Assembly: GCA_023402175.1 (NCBI GenBank) | Contig: JAEXCN010000238.1 | Coordinates: 1-45,567 of the forward strand | Reading direction: 5' to 3' | DNA: 45,567 nt | From: Pseudomonadota bacterium | GTDB taxonomy: Bacteria; Myxococcota_A; Polyangia; Polyangiales; Polyangiaceae | Shown: piece after piece, positions 1 through 9,131 of the stretch | Layout of the letters: each line of letters begins with the position of its first letter | Numbering within the stretch: position 1 is the stretch's first letter | Position numbers and translations under genes: made by a program | Notes under the pieces: generated by a model | Told to the model about the DNA's origin: nothing | The model's input: the letters and a program-made list of their open reading frames with translations, nothing else | Databases searched by the model: none

Positions 1-1
1 G

Positions 2-139
2 GTGAAGATCGCGCCGGGCACCACGGTGCAGGTCCTCGCGAACGCCGTCTCCTCCTTCGAGGCTCAGGCAGCTGCGAGCAAGACCGACAAGGAGCTCGCC
101 GACCTCAAGGAAGCGAAAGCGACCGCCGACAAGAAATGA
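2..139 (+). CDS. yajC: YajC C-terminus (partial, 5' end outside window)
   Basis: The reading frame enters from the left edge and gives 45 residues before a TGA at 137-139. It reads VKIAPGTTVQVL, then an Ala/Glu/Lys-rich charged tail. YajC is the small single-pass membrane protein that joins SecD and SecF in the accessory Sec translocon, and yajC normally lies directly upstream of secD, as here (55 bp gap). The visible part matches the soluble end of the family, where a beta-strand with a V-x-V-L pattern precedes a charged tail. Identification rests mostly on position, because the membrane segment is outside the window. Confidence 0.72.
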   Translation: MKIAPGTTVQVLANAVSSFEAQAAASKTDKELADLKEAKATADKK

Positions 140-193
140 ACCGTCTCTCGAGGCGGTTCTTGGTCCACGCGTGACGACTACCGAGCTCCATCG

Positions 194-2269
194 ATGACCA
201 GCTCTCAGCGAAACTCTCTCATCGTCATCGCCGCCGCGGGCGTTGCCGGTTACGCCTTCTATCGCGCAGACAACTTCTGGGGTGTGGTCCTCATGGGCCT
301 CACCGTCATCTGGGCGGCCGTCACGGCGCTTCCGGTGATGGACAGTGGGTGGCGCTTCAAGGTCGGCTTCACCACGGCCGTGTTCTTCGGCTCGATCGTC
401 GTCCTCCTGCCGACGTTCGAGGACCTCAGCCGGGCGAAGGACGGGCATGCACGCTTCCACGCGCCTCAGTACGTCAAGGACAACATCACCTTCGGCGTCG
501 TCAAAGGCCTCGACCTCCAGGGAGGCCTTCGTCTCGTCTACACCGTCGAGGTCGAGGAGGCGCTGCGCGACAAGCGCGACAAGTTCGCCGACGAGATGCG
601 CCAGGAGCTCGCGACGGCGTACCAGATCCACACGGGCGAGGGCCTGCTGAAGCAGCCCGAGCTGAAGCAGCTCGACGAGAAGGTCCACATCTTCACGCCC
701 GAGAGCGCGGTCCTGCGCATCAAGTTCAAGGACCCCGCCGACGTGAAGATGATCGACGAGCGCTTCCAGAAGAAGTTCGCCCAGGAGCTCGCTCAGATGA
801 AGAGCGGCGAGGGCGAAGTCGCCTTCAAGCTCCGCGCCGAGGTCGAGACGCAGACGCGCGACCGCGCCGTCACGCAGGCGAAGGACACCGTCAACCGTCG
901 CGTCGACGAGCTCGGCCTCCGCGAGGCGAGCGTCACGACGCGCGACGAGGACATCATCGTCGAGGTCCCCGGCTCGAACCGCTCGCAGTTCGAGGAGATC
1001 AAGGAGATCATCCGCAAGACCGCCCGCCTCGAGTTCAAGATGGTGGACGACGAGGCGGACTTCTTCAACAAGATCGACGAGAAGAGCGTCCCCGAAGGCA
1101 TCGAGATCCGCATCGAGAACGCGCCGCTCGGCGAGGTCGGCGGCCAGAAGCAGAGCGCCCGTCGCCAGTTCTTCTCGATCAAGATCCCGTCGGAGTGGGA
1201 CGGCAAGAGCACGAAGGACGACGAGGTCGTGCGCAGCCATGCGATGCAGGCTTCGCTCGACAAGCTCAAGGCGTTCGTGAAGACGCTCGACGTGCCCGAC
1301 GATCACGCGGTCGGCTACGAGAAGACCGAGGACTACGACCCGGACACCGGCAAGGCGACGGAGGACGGCTGGCGTACGTTCTACCTGCGTGGCCGCGCGG
1401 ACGTGACCGGTGAGTACATCACCGATGCGCAGGTCGCCGTCGACCAGCGCAGCGGCGTCCCCGAGGTCTACGTCGCGATCACGTTCAGCCCCGCAGGCGC
1501 GGACCGCTTCGAGCAGATCACGGGCGACAACATCAATCGCCGCTTCGCGATCATCCTCGACGACGTCATCAACTCGGCGCCCGTCATCCGGTCGAAGATT
1601 GGCGGCGGCCGCGCGAGCATCACGATGGGCGCGGGCGATCAGGACCAGCAGCTCAACTCGGCGCGCAAGCTCGAGATGGTCCTTCGCTCCGGCGCTCTCC
1701 CGGCGCCGATCCAGCTGTCGAACGAGTCGATCATCGGCCCGACGCTCGGCGAGGACGCCATCGCGAAGGGCGGCATCGGCGCGGCGGTCGGCTCCGGCCT
1801 CGTGCTCCTCTTCATGCTCGTCTACTACCGAGGCTCGGGCTTCGTCGCAGACGCAGCGGTGCTCTTCAACCTCCTCATCCAGCTCGCGATCCTCGCGTCG
1901 TTCAGCGGCACGCTCACGCTGCCCGGCATCGCGGGCCTCGCGCTCACGATCGGCGTCGCCGTTGACGCGAACGTGCTCATCAACGAACGCATCCGCGAGG
2001 AGCTACGCGCTGGACGTAGCGTCCGAGCGGCGGTCGAAGCCGGTTACGACAAGGCCTTCACGGCGATCATCGACGGCCACGTCACGATGTTCATCTCCGG
2101 CCTCATCCTGGCCCAGTACGGCACCGGTCCCGTGAAGGGCTTCGCCGTCACGCTCATCATCGGCATCATCGCCAGCCTCTTCACCGGCGTCTTCTGCACC
2201 CGCCTCGTCTTCGACTACTGGGTGCGTGGCGCGAAGGTGAAGCGACTCAGCGTCGGCGCGGAGTTCTGA
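194..2269 (+). CDS. secD: Protein translocase subunit SecD
   Basis: SecD works with SecF and YajC in the inner membrane and uses the proton gradient to pull exported proteins out of the SecYEG channel on the periplasmic side. The conserved GLDLQGG motif is near residues 104-110. The C-terminal membrane domain (about 535-690) holds GVAVDANVLINERIREE near 587-603, typical of SecD. At 691 residues it exceeds the roughly 615 of the E. coli protein. The extra length comes from the N-terminus, where three hydrophobic segments (about 9-25, 28-48, 54-76) precede the first periplasmic domain instead of one, and from a charged insertion near 300-400. secF follows after 12 bp, so the two are co-transcribed. 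The ATG at 194 has only a weak ribosome binding site. Confidence 0.97.
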   Translation: MTSSQRNSLIVIAAAGVAGYAFYRADNFWGVVLMGLTVIWAAVTALPVMDSGWRFKVGFTTAVFFGSIVVLLPTFEDLSRAKDGHARFHAPQYVKDNITFGVVKGLDLQGGLRLVYTVEVEEALRDKRDKFADEMRQELATAYQIHTGEGLLKQPELKQLDEKVHIFTPESAVLRIKFKDPADVKMIDERFQKKFAQELAQMKSGEGEVAFKLRAEVETQTRDRAVTQAKDTVNRRVDELGLREASVTTRDEDIIVEVPGSNRSQFEEIKEIIRKTARLEFKMVDDEADFFNKIDEKSVPEGIEIRIENAPLGEVGGQKQSARRQFFSIKIPSEWDGKSTKDDEVVRSHAMQASLDKLKAFVKTLDVPDDHAVGYEKTEDYDPDTGKATEDGWRTFYLRGRADVTGEYITDAQVAVDQRSGVPEVYVAITFSPAGADRFEQITGDNINRRFAIILDDVINSAPVIRSKIGGGRASITMGAGDQDQQLNSARKLEMVLRSGALPAPIQLSNESIIGPTLGEDAIAKGGIGAAVGSGLVLLFMLVYYRGSGFVADAAVLFNLLIQLAILASFSGTLTLPGIAGLALTIGVAVDANVLINERIREELRAGRSVRAAVEAGYDKAFTAIIDGHVTMFISGLILAQYGTGPVKGFAVTLIIGIIASLFTGVFCTRLVFDYWVRGAKVKRLSVGAEF

Positions 2270-2281
2270 GGGAAGCCCGTC

Positions 2282-3502
2282 ATGGAGTTCTTCAAGTCTC
2301 ACAAAGTCTACGACTTCATGCGGATGAGGAAGTATTGGATCTTCCTCTCCATCTCGCTGACGATCGCGTCTCTGATCTCGCTCTACTTCCCGGGCCCGAA
2401 CTACGGCACGGACTTCCGCGGCGGAACCGAGATCGAGGTTGCGTTCAAGAAGCCGGTCGACGGCGGCGAGATCCGCCACGCGGTCACCGCATCGGGGCAG
2501 TTCTCCGAGCCGGATGTCGTCCAGGTCCAGACGAAGGACAACTCGTCCCAGTTCCTCGTTCGCGTCCAGGAGATCAGCACCGTCGACGAGCACACCAAGG
2601 AAGCGCTGAAGCATGCGCTCTGCCTCGGCGTCGAGGGTGACGACGAGACCACCTGCCCGAAGAGCGTGCGCGCGACCGAGGTGAAGTTCAGCGCGGGCGG
2701 CGACAAGCTCAGCGTCCGCTACGACAACGATCCTGATCTCGAGAAGATCAAGGAGCAGGTCACGGCGGTCCCGAACGTGAAGCTGCGCGTCTCGGACAAG
2801 AACCCGCAGATCGTGAACAAGCGCGATCACCGCGTCGAGATCCAGCTCCAGAGCAAGGGCGACCAGCTGATGGACGTCCTCAAGAAGGAGCTCGGCGCCG
2901 ACGTCGTCCCCGATCACGCCCTCCGCGTCGAGTGGGTCGGTCCGAAGGCCGGTAAGCAGCTCCGCGACAGCGCGCGCAACGCCGTCGCGCTCTCGATCGT
3001 GTTCATCATGATCTACCTCGCGTTCCGCTTCGACCTGCGGTTCGCGCCCGGCGTCGTCCTCGCGTGTCTCCACGACGCGCTCGTCGTCCTCGGAGCGTTC
3101 GTCGTCACGCACCGCGAGGTCACGCTGTCGACGATCGCCGTCGTGCTCACGATCGTCGGTTACTCGATGAACGACACCGTCGTCGTCTACGACCGCATCC
3201 GTGAGAACCTCGGCAAGCACCGCGGCAAGTCGTTCGGCGAGATCATCAACATGAGCGTCTCGGAGACGCTCTCCCGCACGATCCTCACGTCGGGCGCGAC
3301 GATGCTGTCCGTCCTCGCGTTCTTCGTCTGGGGAACCGGCGTCATCAAGGACTTCGCGTTCGGCATGGTCGTCGGCATCGTCGCCGGCACCTACTCGAGC
3401 ATCTACGTTGCCGCTCCGCTGACGGAGTGGATCGACAAGCGCATCGCCAAGGGCGGCCGCTCGTCGAACGTGAAGAAGCGGCTCCGCGCGAAGCCGGCGT
3501 AG
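2282..3502 (+). CDS. secF: Protein translocase subunit SecF
   Basis: SecF is the partner of SecD in the proton-driven Sec accessory complex. The first TM lies near residues 18-36, followed by YGTDFRGGTEIEV (SecF P1 motif). The C-terminal membrane region contains YSMNDTVVVYDRIREN near 295-310, diagnostic for SecF. At 406 residues it is longer than the usual 300-325. The extra 80-100 residues are in the periplasmic P1 region and include two cysteines about 13 residues apart (near 113 and 126) that could form a disulfide. A clear AGGGA ribosome binding site precedes ATG 2282. A tandem repeat and a terminator follow directly. Confidence 0.97.
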   Translation: MEFFKSHKVYDFMRMRKYWIFLSISLTIASLISLYFPGPNYGTDFRGGTEIEVAFKKPVDGGEIRHAVTASGQFSEPDVVQVQTKDNSSQFLVRVQEISTVDEHTKEALKHALCLGVEGDDETTCPKSVRATEVKFSAGGDKLSVRYDNDPDLEKIKEQVTAVPNVKLRVSDKNPQIVNKRDHRVEIQLQSKGDQLMDVLKKELGADVVPDHALRVEWVGPKAGKQLRDSARNAVALSIVFIMIYLAFRFDLRFAPGVVLACLHDALVVLGAFVVTHREVTLSTIAVVLTIVGYSMNDTVVVYDRIRENLGKHRGKSFGEIINMSVSETLSRTILTSGATMLSVLAFFVWGTGVIKDFAFGMVVGIVAGTYSSIYVAAPLTEWIDKRIAKGGRSSNVKKRLRAKPA

Positions 3503-3504
3503 TC

Positions 3505-3573
3505 GGGCTTCGCCTGAGGCTTCAGGCTTCGGGCTTCGCCCGAGGCTTCAGGCTTCGGGCTTCAGGCTTCAGG
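3505..3573. repeat. 26-bp tandem repeat after secF
   Basis: Two adjacent 26-bp units (3505-3530 and 3531-3556) differ at one base, and a partial third copy runs to about 3573. The unit is built from GGGCTTCGCC and GAGGCTTCAGGCTTC. The repeat begins two bases after the secF stop. Related GGCTTCAGGCTTC-type sequence occurs at three other gene ends in the window. Confidence 0.85.
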
Positions 3574-3586
3574 TTCGCGAACAATG

Positions 3587-3620
3587 ACGGCCGGGCTCTC
3601 GCGTAGAGCTCGGCCGTTTT
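3587..3620 (+). terminator. Rho-independent terminator after secF
   Basis: ACGGCCGGGCTCT (3587-3599) pairs with AGAGCTCGGCCGT (3605-3617) with one G-U wobble around a 5-nt loop, and GTTTT follows at 3616-3620. This separates yajC-secD-secF from the mlaF-mlaD pair. Confidence 0.8.
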
Positions 3621-3732
3621 GCGCTCGATGGGGCCCGGACGACGGTGACGATCGATGGTCGTCCTGGGAGGGTCTTGCGATCGCCACGACGGATCTGCGG
3701 TAGATTGGGCCCCGCGGGCTCGCCCGTTCGCC

Positions 3733-4518
3733 ATGTCCGAGCAGCCGCTCATCCACTTCCGCGAGATCAAGAAGGCCTTCGGAGCCAAGGTCATCTACAA
3801 CGGTCTCGACTTCGCGATCCGCCGCGGGGAGACCGTCACGATCCTCGGACCGTCCGGCAGCGGAAAGAGCGTCATGCTGAAGATGCTGATCGGTCTCCTC
3901 GAGGCCGACAGCGGTCAGATCCTCTTCGACGGGCGCGACGTCACGACGATGACGGAGCTCGAGCTCTACGAGGTTCGGCGTCGCGTCGCGTATCTCTTCC
4001 AGGGCGCAGCGCTGTTCGACTCGCTGACGGTCGGTGAGAACGTCGCGTACGGGCTGCGCGAGCAGAACTGGAACACGATGTCCGACGAGGAGATCCGGCG
4101 TCGTGTCGCGCAGTCGCTCGAGAGCGTCGGCCTGCCGGGCATCCAGGAGATGCGCCCGAGCGATCTGTCGGGCGGCATGAAGAAGCGCGTCGGCCTCGCG
4201 CGGACGCTCGCGCTCCAGCCCGAGGTGCTCCTCTACGACGAGCCCACCACCGGACTCGATCCGATCAACACTGCGCGCATCAACAACCTCATTCGCGGCA
4301 TCAAACGAGCGCTCGGACTGACGAGCGTGGTCGTGACACACGACATGGGTACGGCATTCTCGGTCTCCGATCGCATCGTGATGGTGGGCAAAGGACGGCT
4401 CATCATGGAGGGTACGCCGGAAGACTTCCGTCGTACTCAGAACCCCTACGTACGTGACTTCATCGACGGCAAGGCGCCGGAGGTGGAGGACGTCTCCGTG
4501 CTACTCTCGACGTCGTGA
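3733..4518 (+). CDS. mlaF: MlaF-type ABC transporter ATPase
   Basis: This is the ATPase of an MCE/Mla phospholipid transport system, which moves lipids between the inner and outer membranes. The 261-residue product has Walker A GPSGSGKS near 39-46, signature LSGGMKKR near 143-150, Walker B VLLYDEPTTGLDP near 166-178 and the switch histidine in VVTHD. GGMKKR after the signature serine is characteristic of the MlaF/Ttg2A group. An upstream in-frame ATG at 3655 would add 26 unconserved residues; 3733 (MSEQPLIHF) fits the family better. Its stop overlaps the GTG of the MCE gene (GTGA), so the two are translationally coupled. The MlaE permease is not in the window. Confidence 0.92.
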   Translation: MSEQPLIHFREIKKAFGAKVIYNGLDFAIRRGETVTILGPSGSGKSVMLKMLIGLLEADSGQILFDGRDVTTMTELELYEVRRRVAYLFQGAALFDSLTVGENVAYGLREQNWNTMSDEEIRRRVAQSLESVGLPGIQEMRPSDLSGGMKKRVGLARTLALQPEVLLYDEPTTGLDPINTARINNLIRGIKRALGLTSVVVTHDMGTAFSVSDRIVMVGKGRLIMEGTPEDFRRTQNPYVRDFIDGKAPEVEDVSVLLSTS

Positions 4519-5675
4519 GCAACAAGGGCCGAACGCTCAAGGTGGGGGTGTTCGTCTTCGTCGGGCTCGTCCTGTCGACGATCGCCGTTTTCACGATCGG
4601 CGAGAACTGGCGGATGTGGGACCGGAAGGTGAAATACAGCGCTGCCTACGACGACGTCGTCGGCTTGCGTCCGGGGTCGGTCGTTCGCCTCGGCGGCATC
4701 GACGTCGGCACCATCGACAAGGTCGAGCACAGCGACAAGTCCGACGATCACAAGGTTTACGTGACGCTCTCGATCGCGCGCGAGGAGGCCGGGCGCATTC
4801 GCAACGCCACGGTGGCCACGATCGAGGGCAAGGGTCTGCTCGGCGACAAGATGGTGCAGCTCGCGTGGAGCGATGACGTCGCCAAGGAGCTGAGGACGCA
4901 GGGACAAGATCCGAACGCCCCCGTCGCTCCCGGAGGCTGGCTCCATACGGGCCCCGGTGCCGATCCCATGGCGGCCGTCGGCGTCGCGACGAAGAAGGCG
5001 CAGCTCGTGCTCGAGAACCTCGAGAAAGCGACGCAGAGCATCGCCGACGACAAGTTCAAGGAGGACCTGCAGGGCACGGCGCACGCGCTCCGCGTGATCC
5101 TCGAAGGCATCTCGGAGAAGGACGGCGTCGCGCATCGGATGATCTTCGATCCCGAAGAGGCGAAGCGCGTCGATCGGATCCTCGTCAACCTCGAGGCGAC
5201 GACCGCGAACCTCGCGCACGTGAGCGCCGACGCGCGCGACGTGAGCGCCCGCGTGAAGAGCGGCCCCGGGCTCGCGCACACGATCGTCTACGACGACCAG
5301 CTCGGTGCGGGGATGACCGGCACGATGGTCGAGCTCCACAAGAGCCTCCAGGCCGTGCGCACGGGCAACGGCCTCGCGCATTCGATCGTCTACGGCGACG
5401 ATCAGACGCAGCACCTGATGGGCAACGTGAACGCGATGAGCGACGACCTCCGCGAGATCGTCGCGAACATGAAGGCCGGACGCGGCACCGTCGGCGCGCT
5501 GCTCGTCGATCCGACGGTCTACGAGGACATCAAGAGCCTCGTCGGCAACGTCGAGCGTAACCAGGTCCTCCGCGCCCTCGTCCGCTACTCGATCAAGCAG
5601 AACGAGGACAAGCCGCACGCCGAGGTGAAGACGGACGTGCCGCAGCCCGCCGTGACTCCCGCCGCCCAGAAGTAG
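4515..5675 (+). CDS. mlaD: MlaD/MCE-domain phospholipid-binding protein
   Basis: This is a membrane-anchored MCE protein, the lipid-carrying partner of the upstream ATPase. Residues about 9-27 form one TM anchor and about 36-118 an MCE domain (GLRPGSVVRLGGIDVGTI, then the IEGKGLLGDKM stretch near the domain end). The remaining 270 residues are helical and charged, so the protein (386 residues) is about twice the length of E. coli MlaD (about 183), resembling longer MCE proteins whose C-terminal helices form tunnels or bind partners. The GTG start at 4515 overlaps the preceding TGA. It converges with the DUF72 gene 19 bp away. Confidence 0.9.
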   Translation: MSNKGRTLKVGVFVFVGLVLSTIAVFTIGENWRMWDRKVKYSAAYDDVVGLRPGSVVRLGGIDVGTIDKVEHSDKSDDHKVYVTLSIAREEAGRIRNATVATIEGKGLLGDKMVQLAWSDDVAKELRTQGQDPNAPVAPGGWLHTGPGADPMAAVGVATKKAQLVLENLEKATQSIADDKFKEDLQGTAHALRVILEGISEKDGVAHRMIFDPEEAKRVDRILVNLEATTANLAHVSADARDVSARVKSGPGLAHTIVYDDQLGAGMTGTMVELHKSLQAVRTGNGLAHSIVYGDDQTQHLMGNVNAMSDDLREIVANMKAGRGTVGALLVDPTVYEDIKSLVGNVERNQVLRALVRYSIKQNEDKPHAEVKTDVPQPAVTPAAQK

Positions 5676-5694
5676 GCCGCAGGAGAACGGACGC

Positions 5695-6732
5695 TCAACG
5701 CCTGAAGGCGGCTGCCGTCATCTTCGCGATCTCGCGCACGGTGAGCGGCGCCGAGCCTTCGGCCTTGTTGTTCACGAGGACGAACCCTTCGTCACAGCCG
5801 GCCTCTGCGGCGGCTCGCAGGATCGCGACGACGTCTTCGCGCATCTCCGGCTGCGGCTCGGCGAGCTTGTCGAACGGCGCGAGGTCGACCTTGCGCGATG
5901 CGTACCGCGTGTACGGGGGCAGCATGAGGCGAACGACCGTGAACGGAGCCGTGATCGCCTTCGCACGGAGCTGATCGCGAAGTGGCGGCATCGCCGTCCA
6001 GTACGTGAGGACGTGTGCTGCGCCGTTCGCTCTCAGCATGTCGAGCCATCTCGCTCCGAAGAGCTCCGCGTTCCGTAGCTCGAACGCCCATCTGGGCCCG
6101 GACGGGAGACGCGAGACGAAGTCGTCGACGCGCGCGACGAGGGTGCGTTCGTCGATGGCCCCGCGAGGCATCGGCGTGAGCTCGAAGACGAACGGGCCCG
6201 CGTCGGCTGCGAACGACCGCCCGTACGGCGCGAGCACGTCGGAAGTGAACCGCTCGAGATCGAGGAAGTGCGGGTTCTTCATCCCCGCGCGCGCGCCGTA
6301 GCGCGGGTGACGCGGGTACACCGCGGTCGTGATCTCGTCCCAGACTTTCGACAGCACACGAAACGGCGGAAGCGCGGGAGTGTTCTCGCGTGCGACCGTG
6401 AGCTGCGCCCGATATCCCTGGAGATCCTCGTCGCGGACGGGGCCGTAGTAGCTTCGATCGAGGCTGACAGCACGGAGGAGCGGATGTTGCGCGTACGCCT
6501 CGAGGCCGCTCCTGGCGAGATCGGCCTCGCTCGGGCGTCCGCTCCAGACGATGTTCCTCCATCCGGGGAACGACCAGCTGCTCGTGCCGAAGCGAACGAA
6601 ACGCGGAAGGCGCGCAGCGAGCTCGCGGTCGTCGTCCGTCACGTGCGGCTGGACGAGACCGCGTCGGTAGCTCGCGCCGTCGTCGGCTCCGCCTCCGCCT
6701 CCGAAGAGAGAGAGCTGGTCCCCCACGATCAC
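5695..6732 (-). CDS. DUF72 family protein (YecE-like)
   Basis: The 345-residue product has the TIM-barrel-like DUF72 pattern: VRFGTSSWSFPGW near 45-57, the SLDRSYYG stretch near 115, LSKVWDEITTAVYP near 150, FVFELTP near 195, WAFELRNAELF near 230 and a late VVRLMLPP. The family is widespread and its biochemical role is not settled. It is longer than E. coli YecE (about 270), mainly because of an N-terminal extension (QLSLFGGGGG) and an insertion around the WRNIVWSG region. It converges with the MCE gene. The ATG at 6732 gives a sensible start, but the first 40 residues are low in conservation signals. Confidence 0.88.
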   Translation of the reverse strand: MIVGDQLSLFGGGGGADDGASYRRGLVQPHVTDDDRELAARLPRFVRFGTSSWSFPGWRNIVWSGRPSEADLARSGLEAYAQHPLLRAVSLDRSYYGPVRDEDLQGYRAQLTVARENTPALPPFRVLSKVWDEITTAVYPRHPRYGARAGMKNPHFLDLERFTSDVLAPYGRSFAADAGPFVFELTPMPRGAIDERTLVARVDDFVSRLPSGPRWAFELRNAELFGARWLDMLRANGAAHVLTYWTAMPPLRDQLRAKAITAPFTVVRLMLPPYTRYASRKVDLAPFDKLAEPQPEMREDVVAILRAAAEAGCDEGFVLVNNKAEGSAPLTVREIAKMTAAAFRR

Positions 6733-6762
6733 CGCACGCCCGCAGGCGTCCTCACGTCTTCG

Positions 6763-7413
6763 TCACCAGAGCAGCCCCGCGAGCGGCCGCGAGCTCGCGC
6801 GTCGTCCGCCGGCGGGCGAGGGGTTCTCCCAGTAACGATCGGTCGCGCCGCGGCGCATGACGGTGAGGCGGAGCAGATCGATCTCGAGGAGCGCGACGAC
6901 GCCTTGGGCCTGCGCGTCGTTGCCTGCGATGCGGAACAGCTCTCCGCCGACGGCGAGCTGCACGCCCCACGGTGCGCCGCCGATCAACATCGCCGAGATC
7001 GGCCAGCGTCCGTACTCGCCGTGGCCGAACGATCGCCACATCGGCCCGGCGTCGAGCGCGAGCCCCCACTGGCCACGAGCGAAGCCGCCCGTCGCGAAGC
7101 GCGCCGAGATGCCGAGATCGGTGCCGAGCGCGAAGTATGTCGTGCTGCGGAACACGCCGCCGACGACGAAGCTCCGCATCGGATCGGTGCCGACGCCGAT
7201 CGCGAAGCTCGCGCTGCCCCGATTGGAGTAGCTGCCGGTGTCGTCATTACGTTTGAGCCCGTAGCCCCCACCTGCTGAGAGCCAGGACGACACGTCGGCA
7301 CGTGCCCCGCTTGCATGCATCATGCACAGGGCGCCGAGCGCGATCGCGAGGCATTTTCGCGTCTTGCCGCTGCGGCTTCGGAAACGCACCAAGGTAGGCG
7401 AGAGCGCGGGCAT
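6763..7413 (-). CDS. Putative small outer-membrane protein
   Basis: The 216-residue product has a basic N-region, a hydrophobic stretch (CLAIALGALCMMHASG) and an Ala-Arg-Ala-Asp cleavage-like site near 40. Alternating Gly/aromatic-rich segments that look like beta-strands of an outer-membrane barrel follow (WLSAGGGYGL, SASFAIGVGTD, WGLALDAGP, WGVQLAVGGEL). No family is recognised. The in-frame sequence upstream of 7413 lies over the divergent peptidase gene and has no coding character, so ATG 7413 is preferred. The gene is 54 bp from the divergent M15/DUF882 gene, so they may share a promoter region. Confidence 0.7.
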   Translation of the reverse strand: MPALSPTLVRFRSRSGKTRKCLAIALGALCMMHASGARADVSSWLSAGGGYGLKRNDDTGSYSNRGSASFAIGVGTDPMRSFVVGGVFRSTTYFALGTDLGISARFATGGFARGQWGLALDAGPMWRSFGHGEYGRWPISAMLIGGAPWGVQLAVGGELFRIAGNDAQAQGVVALLEIDLLRLTVMRRGATDRYWENPSPAGGRRASSRPLAGLLW

Positions 7414-7467
7414 GTCGGCTCGACGTACCGCGCTGGGCGTCTTTCCGCAAGGTGCTAGCGTGGGGCC

Positions 7468-8247
7468 ATGCGTCCGGGATCGCAGCGTCTCTCCCGTCAC
7501 TCGGTTCCTGCTCCAATACGACGCGGGACACCATGGCCGACAGCGTTCGTCGTGCTCCTCGCCGCAACGACCGGCGACGCGGCGCCTTCGAGCACACCGC
7601 TCCGTAACGCGCGAGTCGCCGAGCGCTCGTCTCCGCGCACGCTCGATCTTCCGACGGCGTCGGCGTCGCTCGAGCCGGAGAAGCCCTCCTGGGCGATATC
7701 GCTGCCGGCGATCGAGGTCGAGAACCACAACACGAACGCACGAGGGACGATCCGGCTCTACGGCAACGACGGCGCGCTCGATCGATCCGCGCTGCGCGAC
7801 TTCATGCGCGTCGCGAACAGCGTGGCCGATGTCCCGGATCGTGCGGACGGCGAGGTCGCCGAGCCGCTCGATCGACGGCTCGTCCAGCTCGCGTTTCGCG
7901 CGGCCTATCACTTCGGCGCCAAGCCGATCGTCATCGTGAGCGCGACGCGCAAGCGCGCGCACGGCAAGCACCGCAGGGGCGAGGCGCTCGATTTCCAGCT
8001 CGAGGGCGTCCGCGCAGCGACGCTTGCAGCCTATCTCCGCACGTTCCCGCGCGCGGGCGTCGGCATCTACACGCATCCGAAGACGCAGTTCGTCCATCTC
8101 GACGTGCGCGACCACAGCTATCACTGGCTCGATGCTTCGCCGCCGGGCATCACGTGGCGCGAGAAGCGGATCCCGGATCGGACGCAGGAACGTCGCGACG
8201 CGTCTTACGCGAGGATGATGGACCTGCCGGAAGTCGCGACGAACTGA
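7468..8247 (+). CDS. DUF882/YcbK-like peptidase M15-family protein
   Basis: The 259-residue product is probably exported (basic N-terminus, hydrophobic FVVLLAATTGDAAP near 27-40). The C-terminal half carries the zinc-peptidase pattern of the M15/DUF882 family: VSATRKRAHGKHRRGEALDFQL near 150-175 (His and Asp ligands) and VGIYTHPKTQFVHLDVRD near 193-211 (second His, then H-x-D). YcbK/DUF882 proteins are thought to act on peptidoglycan cross-links. The preceding text (ENHNTNARGTIRLYGNDG, then LD at the domain start) also matches myxobacterial members. Its stop lies 9 bp from the convergent hydrolase gene. Confidence 0.82.
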   Translation: MRPGSQRLSRHSVPAPIRRGTPWPTAFVVLLAATTGDAAPSSTPLRNARVAERSSPRTLDLPTASASLEPEKPSWAISLPAIEVENHNTNARGTIRLYGNDGALDRSALRDFMRVANSVADVPDRADGEVAEPLDRRLVQLAFRAAYHFGAKPIVIVSATRKRAHGKHRRGEALDFQLEGVRAATLAAYLRTFPRAGVGIYTHPKTQFVHLDVRDHSYHWLDASPPGITWREKRIPDRTQERRDASYARMMDLPEVATN

Positions 8248-8256
8248 GCGGGCCGC

Positions 8257-9054
8257 TCAGCCGACCTGCAGCTCGAGCGCGTCTTGCTGGGCGCGCGCCC
8301 GGCGGGCGGTTTCCTGGATGACGCGCACCTTCTCGACCACGTGAGCAATCGCGTCATTGTGGAAGAGGAGCGTGTTGTGGCCGCAGCGCGGGAGCACGAG
8401 GACGTCGCCGCGCGGGAAGACAGCGCTCTCGGCCGGCACGATCATCCGATCGCCTTCGCCGACCACGGACGTGTGCGGGACATCGTGCTCGTGCGCGCGT
8501 GCGCGGAGGCGCGCGAGGATCGGGCTCGATCGGCCGAGCTCGCGTCCGACGAGGAACGGGAACGGATGCGCGCGTACGGTGCCGCCGAACGGCGAACCGA
8601 GCGAGATCGTCTGCGTGACGCGCGCATGGCCACCGAGCTCCTGGACGTACCAGCGCGCCACGAGCCCGCCGAGGCTGTGACCGACGAGGTGTACTCTGCA
8701 ACCACTCGGAACGCGCGCAACGATCTTGGCGAGGCTCCGCGCGATGCGATCGATGCCGACGCCGGGAGCGTGGGTGAAGCTCGCGACCTTCGCGGCGGTC
8801 CTCTCGACGAGCCTCCGCTTCATCGGACGCCAGACGCCCGCCGTCGCGAAGAAGCCGTGCACGAGCACGACCACGTCGTCTTCGTGCTGGAGCTGTATCG
8901 GAACGACCGGAATCAGGTCGCGAGGCATCAGCACGACCTCGCGGAGCGTGGAGAGCGTGTCCGTCACCTGGGCCTTGAGCGATGCCCGGAGCGAGCCTGC
9001 ATCGGCCGGTGAGGGGCACGCGAGGAAGGGCGGCATGTCGTCGAGCGGCGGCAT
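8257..9054 (-). CDS. Alpha/beta hydrolase (lipase-like)
   Basis: A 265-residue alpha/beta-hydrolase fold protein. The VVVLVHGFFATAGVW segment forms the oxyanion-hole turn near 62-76. The nucleophile serine is in VGHSLGGL near 124-131, with a likely acid in VGEGDRMIVP and the histidine in RCGHNTLL near 230. A Ser-His-Asp triad of this layout is typical of triacylglycerol lipases, PGAP1-like and CHAT-like esterases; the substrate cannot be read from sequence. ATG 9054 is preferred because AAGGA lies 8 nt upstream. An in-frame ATG at 9093 would add 13 residues. It is divergent from the thioesterase gene. Confidence 0.86.
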   Translation of the reverse strand: MPPLDDMPPFLACPSPADAGSLRASLKAQVTDTLSTLREVVLMPRDLIPVVPIQLQHEDDVVVLVHGFFATAGVWRPMKRRLVERTAAKVASFTHAPGVGIDRIARSLAKIVARVPSGCRVHLVGHSLGGLVARWYVQELGGHARVTQTISLGSPFGGTVRAHPFPFLVGRELGRSSPILARLRARAHEHDVPHTSVVGEGDRMIVPAESAVFPRGDVLVLPRCGHNTLLFHNDAIAHVVEKVRVIQETARRARAQQDALELQVG

Positions 9055-9131
9055 GGTTGCGTCCTTGTTGGGCTTCCAAGAAGCACGATCCATGCGAGCT
9101 CGGCCAAGATTCTGGTAAAGCTCTCTCGTCC

